From contig NC_066581.1 of NCBI RefSeq assembly GCF_024323335.1, positions 433,274,136 through 433,338,135 of the forward strand: 64,000 nt of DNA. Direction: 5' to 3'. Numbering within the stretch: position 1 is the first letter of the stretch; every line of letters starts with the position of its first letter. Source of the stretch: Lathyrus oleraceus (taxonomy: Eukaryota > Streptophyta > Magnoliopsida > Fabales > Fabaceae). The notes under the pieces are model-generated. The model ran no database searches and had not been told where the DNA came from. It saw only the letters and a list, made by a program, of their open reading frames with translations. The position numbers were made by a program, and so were the translations under genes. Below, piece by piece: positions 58,192 to 64,000 of this stretch.

Positions 58192-59484
58192 ATGGATCCA
58201 CCCAGCGCCGACATTCTCGAACTGAAGGAAATGATAAGAGAGTTGTTCAGTGTTGTGCAAGGGCTTACCTTGGGGCAGAAAGCGATGGCCGAGAGATTGG
58301 AAAGGATTGAAGGCTTGATGATTAAGGAGAAAGTTCAGGGAAAGGTTTCGTCATCCGAAGCAAACAAACCCTCTGGCATAGTAGCAAAGAAACCCTCTGG
58401 CAGTGGTCCACTCAAAAAGGAGGTTGAATCAGGAGGTGTGGAGGCAAAGAAAGAACGCGGTAAAGATCGTTATCACCCTTATGCTGCCGCTGTAACCACT
58501 CCTGTTGGTAATCCACCTGTACCACAACAACAACCACCACCTCAACAGAAAGCACTGAGAGCTAAGAGCCAGGTGAAGAAGGGGAAGCCAGATCGTCAGT
58601 TTGATGAGCCACCTGTGACTTATACTCTTCTGTTCAAAAGGTTGAGGGATCTGGGGTTAGTCCGGCCAAGGATATTGACTCCCGTGGAACGGCAGCGGAG
58701 GCCTCCAAACTACGACGAAAATGCTAAATGCGATTTCCATTCTGGGGCACCCAGACACAACATTGAGGGTTGTAGAGCTTTCAAACATGTCGTCCAGGAC
58801 ATGGGGGACTCTAAGGTTATCAGCTTGACACAGATAATGAATGGGGATGTCAACCCCGTACCCAGGAAGGGTCCTATAAAAGTGAAGATGGTGAGAAAGG
58901 ACAAGAGAGGAATAGAGGTGACTGAGGAGGATCAGTTAAAAGTTCCAATGTCTGCGGTCCTAAAACCTCTGATGAAGGATGGAGCCTTCCCTAGTGTTGA
59001 TAATTGTTGTGAGGCCGCTGCCACAAATGGGTGTGTAGTGATGAGAGACACGATCCAGAGAATGGTGGAAGTAGAAATGGATGGTGGAAAATTTGAAACA
59101 CCAAGTCAGGCAGTGGAAACAGTCCAGGTGGAAAACGCCTTTGTTGCTGAGAAAGAGAAAAGGCTGTCCATTTCTTCTTATAAACAAGCCCTGGAAGTGG
59201 TGAAGAACAGAGAGGCCCAAGCCTGGGGAAGGATCATTGATATTGTGGTAAAAGCAGATATGTTTGGGGTCGGCTATCAGCCAGATCAAGAGTCGTCTAG
59301 ACCAAACAGAGGACGTCGTCCACCGTACACCTTTGTCAGTGCAGGAACGCTGGATCCTGATCATGCCTGTACAGTGGGTGAAGAGATTGACAGTGACCGC
59401 GAGCTCGAGGCATGGATAAGATCGTGCGTACCAGGCAACTGGAAGGCCTCCAAAATCACCACTGTCGCTCATCCCGAAGAGTAA
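58192..59484 (+). CDS. Shortened gag/protease-spacer frame of Ogre-D
   Basis: The frame of 430 codons starts at the ATG in a gag-like context; the same frame extends upstream to 58138, but only from a GTG. It fuses three parts of an Ogre gag-pro gene. First is a gag N terminus with a likely coiled coil (ELKEMIRELFSVVQ...MAERLERIEG). Second is the nucleocapsid side with the knuckle-like CDFHSGAPRHNIEGC. Third is the spacer after protease (SYKQALEVVKN, PPYTFVSAGTLDPDHACTVGEEIDSDRELEAW). The capsid core and the protease active site are missing, yet the frame stays open. This is either a selected non-autonomous product or chance. It ends at the putative intron donor. Confidence 0.7.
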   Translation: MDPPSADILELKEMIRELFSVVQGLTLGQKAMAERLERIEGLMIKEKVQGKVSSSEANKPSGIVAKKPSGSGPLKKEVESGGVEAKKERGKDRYHPYAAAVTTPVGNPPVPQQQPPPQQKALRAKSQVKKGKPDRQFDEPPVTYTLLFKRLRDLGLVRPRILTPVERQRRPPNYDENAKCDFHSGAPRHNIEGCRAFKHVVQDMGDSKVISLTQIMNGDVNPVPRKGPIKVKMVRKDKRGIEVTEEDQLKVPMSAVLKPLMKDGAFPSVDNCCEAAATNGCVVMRDTIQRMVEVEMDGGKFETPSQAVETVQVENAFVAEKEKRLSISSYKQALEVVKNREAQAWGRIIDIVVKADMFGVGYQPDQESSRPNRGRRPPYTFVSAGTLDPDHACTVGEEIDSDRELEAWIRSCVPGNWKASKITTVAHPEE

Positions 59485-59656
59485 TATTTCTGTGTTTTAG
59501 TATTGTTTGCATGAAAGCCATACGTTTTGCCCGAAACGTAATGGTCCATTGTAAGGGCTACCTCATGTGTTTCATTTTGCAACATTTTGCATCAGTAATA
59601 AATGGATGTTTTTGTGATTAAAAGCGGTGTTCCCTGTTTTTCACTTATTTTTGCAG
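59481..59656 (+). other. Putative intron of Ogre-D (176 bp)
   Basis: The donor GTAATATTTC overlaps the stop codon of the preceding frame, and a pyrimidine-rich TTATTTTTGCAG acceptor ends at 59656. The position is that of the known Ogre intron before RT. Branch point and use are inferred. Confidence 0.5.
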
Positions 59657-61800
59657 TTTTAAAAAATAAAAATGGCAATGTTTTTTTTCATTCTCTTTCC
59701 TTTTGATTCATTTGGTTCCGACCTTAAAAGTGATTACCTTCCTGATCTCATTGATAACAATGCGGTTACACCTCGGTATGACTTCGACAATCCGATCTAT
59801 CATGCCGAAAAAGAAGGCGAAGAAGATTGTGATCTGCTGGGATTAGCCAGGTTATTGAAACAAGAGGAGAAGGTGATTCAACCGCACGAGGAGCGAGTCA
59901 AGATTGTTATTCCGGGTACCGCCGAGATCTGAGGCGAGTCGAGAATAGAATGGTAGCCAGGTTGAAAGAGTATGTTGATATCTTCGTCTGGTTGTATCAA
60001 GATACACCAGAGAGGAATACCAATGTTGTGGGGCCCAAGCTACCATTAAGAGAGGACTGTCCTCCAGAGAAGCGGAAGCTGGTGCCGAAAAAGGATGAGA
60101 AGGTGAGAATGTGTGTGGACTGCTGAGATGTGAATAGAGCTAGTCCGGAAGATGAATTCCCGGTACTTCACATTGATGTATTGGTTGATAGTATAGCTCA
60201 ATTCTCGGTGGTTTCCTTCATTGATAGTTTTGCTGGCTGTGATCAGATTCAACTGTTGCTAGATGATATGGAGTAAACAATGTTCATTACACCGGAGGGT
60301 ACCTTCTTGTTATAAGGTGACGCCATTCAGTCTCCAGAATGCCGGTGCCACGCATCAGAAGGTCAAGGGTGACTTTGTTTCATGATATGATTCATCGTGA
60401 AAGCGAATGCCATGTTGATGACATGATGACAAAGTCCCGAGCAGGAGAGGGGCATCCGGTGGACTTGATCAAGTTGTTTGATAGGTGGAGATAAATCATA
60501 CTGTTGAGTCCGAATTAGTGCACTTATGGAGTGCTGTCCGGCAGAGTGCTGAGCCTTATTGTGAACGAATAAGAGGAATCGAGGTCGATCCTACAAAGCA
60601 AAAAAAAAAAAAACAAAAGAAAGAAAAGAAAAAAACACAATGCCAGAAATGTCTGAACCGAAAAAAGAGCAAATGGTCAGGTGGATAATGATTGCCAAGG
60701 GGCATTTGAAAAACAAAAAGAATAAGTTGCAGGAACCTCTGATTCTGATGCTTCCCATGGGGATGGTTGTTAATTCTGTACTTGACAGCCTTCGAGGGGT
60801 CTATGAGGTGTGTATTGGGTCAGCGTGACGAGTCTTTTCGAAAAGAGCATGCAATTTACCTTAGCAAAAAGTTTATCGACTGTGAAACAATACACTCACT
60901 GCTCGAAAAAACTTGATGTACTTTGGCATAGGCTGCTCGCCGACTGAGACAGTATGCTGGTTCATACCACTTTGTGGATGTCCAAGATGGATCTGATCGA
61001 GTATGTGTTTGAGAAGCTAACATTGATCAGACGGGTTGCGAGAGGGCAAATGGTGTCGACTGAATACGATATTCAGTATACCTTCCAGAAAATCAAGGGA
61101 AGTGTACTGTATGATTATCTCATCCAGCAACCCATGGAGTATTATCAACCGAGGAAGTTTGAGGTCCCTGATGAGGACATCTCGAGGTGCTCAGATCGAA
61201 AGATTGTGAGGAACCGATCCCAGAGGAGGGGCCTGACCCTGAATCCGAACGGATTCTGATGTCTGATGGGGAGTTTAAAGTGGATGAGTTAGTGTTTCCT
61301 GGATAACATTTGAACGCACCAACGATGGTGGCTGAGTAGGAAGCTTGTATCCTGGGTTTGGTGCGTGCATCTACCGAGGCAACACCTTTATCACTCAGGT
61401 ATGGAGTGGTTATCTACTGAAGTCTAGGTCCCATCGTGGAGAGCCTTATTGGATATAAAATTGAAAAAGGCTGAGTGAATAAGGACTCGGTATGACGCAT
61501 GGAGCCTGATTGAGGAAGAGAGGCTGGCCGTTACTTGTCATGGGGCAGTTATGCCCAGTGAGTGAAGCGTGTGGTTGACCAAAAAGTGCGACCTCGTGCG
61601 TACCACGTGGAAGAGATTGTTAAAAAGGATCATTCCTCCTCAACGATCGTGGGGCAAATGGATAAGCAGTTATGAATGTCCATTCGTGGTCAAGAAGGTT
61701 GTCTCTAAACAGAGCCTTGTTGTTAACGACCATGGATGACGAATTTTCCATCCCTTGTGAATGCGGACGCAGTTAAAAAATACTTCGTAAAAATTGACCC
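59657..61800 (+). pseudogene. Relics of Ogre-D pol: pre-RT, RT, RNase H and integrase tail
   Basis: 59672-59932 is the acidic pre-RT segment (DFDNPIYHAEKEGEEDCDL...KVIQPHEE). About 60080-60440 gives RT scraps in several frames (VRMCVDC then stop, VSFIDSFAGCDQIQ, MFITPEGTF). About 60810-61260 gives RNase H linker text (YLSKKF-like, YVFEKLTLIRRVARGQM). 61740-61800 is the integrase end (VNADAVKKYF). The integrase core is missing. Stops, frameshifts and an A-rich run (60600-60640) rule out function. Confidence 0.8.
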
Positions 61801-62475
61801 GCTGGACAAAAAGAACAAAAGAGTCCAGGCAAAAAGGGGCATCCCGGCGAACCAAAAAAAAAAGAAAAAAGAGAAGGTTCGGGCAAAAGTTAGGGATAAA
61901 AGAATGAAAAGAATTTGTACACCCGGCAAGTCGAAGACCCCACAAGGGCGACTTGGGCAAAAAAGGGTATCTCGGTGGACTGAAAACCCGAAAGGGCGGT
62001 CTAGGCAAAAGAGGGAATGAAATGAACAACTGCGTCCAGCATGATCGTTTGTACTTTGGATATGACTTGGATAATCCCCGATAGAGATCGATCGGAAGCG
62101 TCTTGTTCAGAGGACAGAAAATTCGGAAAGTCTTGAGGACATATGAGGTGTAACCAAGTTGGAACCCGATGAGGATGAGGATGATTCCCCAACAGATATT
62201 TCCCCAAGCAAGTATGAAAGCTATCAGAGCTATGTTCCCCTGTAGAGACGTCTGTGGATAGTGCCTTCTATTCCCCAGCAGATCTAGGGGTTGCCTATCC
62301 CCAGCAGGCCTATATTTGCCGTTTTCCCCAGTTGAGTTCTCGACTGAGTTTGAAGATGGGTTATACCCAATGAGTTGGAAGGATGTTGTATCCCCTAGCG
62401 GAGGTATCAATGGAGTAGTTTATCCCCCAATAGTCTGGTTTGAAGTACTGCTATCCCTAGCGTGGTCTGATGTTA
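61801..62475 (+). other. Ogre-D 3' untranslated region with TCCCCAGCAG repeats
   Basis: It opens with Lys-rich coding-like repeats (AAGGGG, GGGCGACTTGGGC). From 62186 it carries TCCCC-rich units, including exact TCCCCAGCAG at 62272-62281 and 62298-62307, and the start of the fold-back at 62476. That 10-mer is the complement of the last 10 nt of the primer-binding site. Confidence 0.75.
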
Positions 62476-62845
62476 TCCCCAGCAGAGTCGCCAGCTGTCG
62501 CATTACGCGAAAAACCGGCGGAAAAACGAAACAACAGAGCCACCACCGTGCGTTATTTATCCCAAAAGAGGGAAAGGAAACGCTCGAAGTAAACCTGGAA
62601 AAGACATGGTCTCGCGACCAAAGAGAATGGGATCGGGAGTCGGTTATGCGAAGGGAAGGTATTAGCACCCCTACGCATCCGTCGTACTCGACGGGATCCA
62701 CGCACAGAAGGAAGGATAAAGGTTGCTAAAACTGCACACAAACAGACACACTAGCTGAAAGAGACACAAGAAAACAAATGAAACTAGCTCGGCAGAATAT
62801 CGCATCCTGGGCCTACGTAGTCTATCAGGCATAGACATCGGAGTC
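62476..62845 (-). repeat. Inverted LTR end plus primer site inside Ogre-D
   Basis: Read on the minus strand, 62845-62496 is the last 350 bp of the LTR (equivalent to 56684-57033, no net indel). Two nt and the complete 18-nt primer-binding site (62493-62476) follow. Homology to the real leader stops exactly at the end of the primer site. Confidence 0.92.
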
Positions 62846-63354
62846 TGACGTAAGTCCAGCGATTGGCAGTCGGTTTCCTGTGTGGTTTTGTTTGGCGTGT
62901 GTTAGCCGAGCTACGAGTGCTCTGATTCTTCTCCTGTCAGAGAAGATACGTATGCATAGGATGCGACATCCTAGCGAGCACGTTTCCCCTGCCCGAACTA
63001 CGTCGACTCTGATGTCTATGCCTGATAGACTACGTAGGCCCAGGATGTGATATTCTGCCGAGCTAGTTTCGTTTGTTTTCTTGTGTCTCTTTCAGCCAGT
63101 GTGTCTGTTTGTGTGCAGTTTTAGCAACCTTTATCCTTCCTTCTGTGCGTGGATCCCGTCGAGTACGACGGATGCGTAGGGGTGCTAATACCTTCCCTTC
63201 GCATAACCGACTCCCGATCCCATTCTCTTTGTCCGCGAGACCATGTCTTTTCCAGGTTTACTTCAAGCGTTTCCTTTCCCTCTTTTGGGATAAATAACGC
63301 ACGGTGGCGGCTCTGTTGTTTCGTTTTCCCGCCGGTTTTTCGTGTAATGCGACA
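62841..63354 (+). repeat. Truncated 3' LTR of Ogre-D (last 514 bp only)
   Basis: It aligns without net gaps to 56520-57033 with about 10 substitutions and ends in ATGCGACA before CTTCC. Its left end overlaps the inverted segment by GAGTC (62841-62845). With the inverted copy it makes a 350-bp-armed palindrome (62496-62845 with 63005-63354) around a 159-bp loop. Confidence 0.92.
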
Positions 63355-63359
63355 CTTCC
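63355..63359. other. Target-site duplication CTTCC, right copy
   Basis: Matches 52209-52213. Ogre C protease text resumes here. Confidence 0.94.
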
Positions 63360-64000
63360 CAATAAACAGCTGTAGGCCGGGTGGATATCCATTACTTGAA
63401 AAGTAATCTAAAAATCACTCGGACCTATCTTGACTGGAAGGTCCACTTCACCAATTACCGTTTTGCGCGAGCCATCAAAGGCTTTGACAATTACCCCACT
63501 ATACCTCATAGGCGCTCCTTGGTAAGATAATTTTGAAAAAGTTGACTTCGGAAGCACATTGAGTGATGAACCGGTGTCAACTAGCACATTTGACAAAGCA
63601 TCTTCCTTACAGTTCATTGAAATATACAAAGCCAGGTTATGTTTTCTTCCCTCCTCAGGGAGTTCTTCGTCATAGAAGCTCAAATTATTGCATGAAGTGA
63701 TGTTAGCCACGATATGATCAAATTGATCCACAGTAACATCTTGCTCTAAATATGCTTGTTCAAGAACTCCCTGTAGTGCTTCTCTATGCGCTTTAGAATT
63801 CAAAAGCAGAGACAACACAAAAATCTTTGAGGGAGTCTGGAGCAGCTGCTCAATCACATTAAATTCACTCCTTTTGGTCAACCGGAGTACCTCATCATCA
63901 TCATTGGCTTTCAAGTATCTGGATTCACAAGACTTATCCTTTGAACAACCAACTGGTTCTACATTAGGCACTTCCACCTTCTTACCAACCATTGTTTCTT
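63360..64000 (-). pseudogene. Ogre C protease (part; continues past the window)
   Basis: The frame 63992-63408 encodes the segment before and including the aspartic protease active site (VLVDTGSSLNVLPKSTF), then a flap-like GSRKTVIGEVDLPVKIGP. After a stop it reads on as DIHPAYSCLLGR up to the Ogre-D border, and continues at 52208. The homologous stretch of Ogre A is at 30249-29644. It belongs to an interrupted element, so it is not functional. Confidence 0.85.

Larger units (their letters stand above)
52214..63354 (+). mobile_element. Ogre-D: non-autonomous, rearranged Ogre derivative (11.1 kb)
   Basis: The layout is a full 5' LTR, tRNA-Arg-type primer site, gag-like frame, decayed pol relics and 3' UTR. 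At the 3' end, where an LTR should be, there is a primer-site complement, a 350-bp inverted LTR end and a 514-bp direct LTR end. Perfect CTTCC duplications and the resumption of Ogre C protease on both sides show that both outer ends were joined by integrase. Direct LTR ends differ by about 10 of 514 bp by hand count (near 2%). Confidence 0.93.

Noticed and set aside
61736..62020. Lys/Arg-rich 94-codon frame as a DNA-binding protein
   Set aside because: Its start is the integrase tail (VNADAVKKYF) and the rest is 3' UTR repeat text.
62476..62493. tRNA-Arg gene fragment
   Set aside because: Only the 18-nt 3' end is present and it joins inverted LTR sequence; it is the primer-site complement, not a tRNA gene.
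62316..62729. 137-codon frame spanning 3' UTR and inverted LTR
   Set aside because: It crosses the fold-back junction and matches minus-strand LTR text; no domain.

Overview
This window is plant nuclear DNA made entirely of LTR retrotransposons; I found no host gene, tRNA, rRNA or CRISPR array. Tekay-type chromoviruses, an Athila/Cyclops-like element, a Ty1/copia element and several Ogre/Tat elements (tRNA-Arg-type primer site, ORF1 upstream of gag, very long LTRs) point to a legume. The weight of Ogre sequence suggests Fabeae (pea, vetch, lentil, faba bean), which is an inference.

Layout, left to right. (1) 1-7097: a Tekay/Del chromovirus on +, entered inside its 5' LTR, with an intact 1456-codon gag-pol. 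It sits inside (2) 7098-9443, a decayed Ty1/copia pol plus its 3' LTR. That sits inside (3) 9444-15060, an Athila-like element: integrase end, post-pol (env-position) ORF with one amber stop, 3' UTR and 3' LTR. Athila abuts (4) Ogre A on the minus strand, roughly 15061-44478. Ogre A has a tandem-repeat 3' UTR (15061-26380, split by a second intact Tekay at 15977-24578), broken pol (26380-30250), gag (30262-34300, split by a solo LTR at 31433-33421), ORF1 (34500-35988), leader, and a 5' LTR split by a 4.7-kb solo LTR at 39056-43772. Ogre A entered (5) Ogre B (minus, 44479-49532). Ogre B joins (6) Ogre C (minus, 49605-64000, RT-RNase H and protease). Ogre C is split by (7) a + strand Ogre derivative at 52214-63354.

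Target-site duplications (TSDs) confirm four insertions: GTAGG for Tekay-2, CTTAT and AATAG for the two solo LTRs, CTTCC for the + strand Ogre. The two Tekay copies look coding-competent. Every other element has stops, frameshifts or deletions. The nesting Tekay-1 > copia > Athila > Ogre A > Ogre B > Ogre C gives a relative order of insertion.

The most unusual structure is the 3' end of the + strand Ogre. Instead of a full 3' LTR it has the 18-nt complement of the primer-binding site, 350 bp of inverted LTR end, then 514-515 bp of direct LTR end. The joins are at the exact primer-site boundary and at a 5-bp microhomology, yet the outer TSD is perfect. This looks like a double template switch during reverse transcription. 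A second theme is that unrelated families here each carry short arrays of family-specific CpG-containing palindromes in their LTRs or UTRs.
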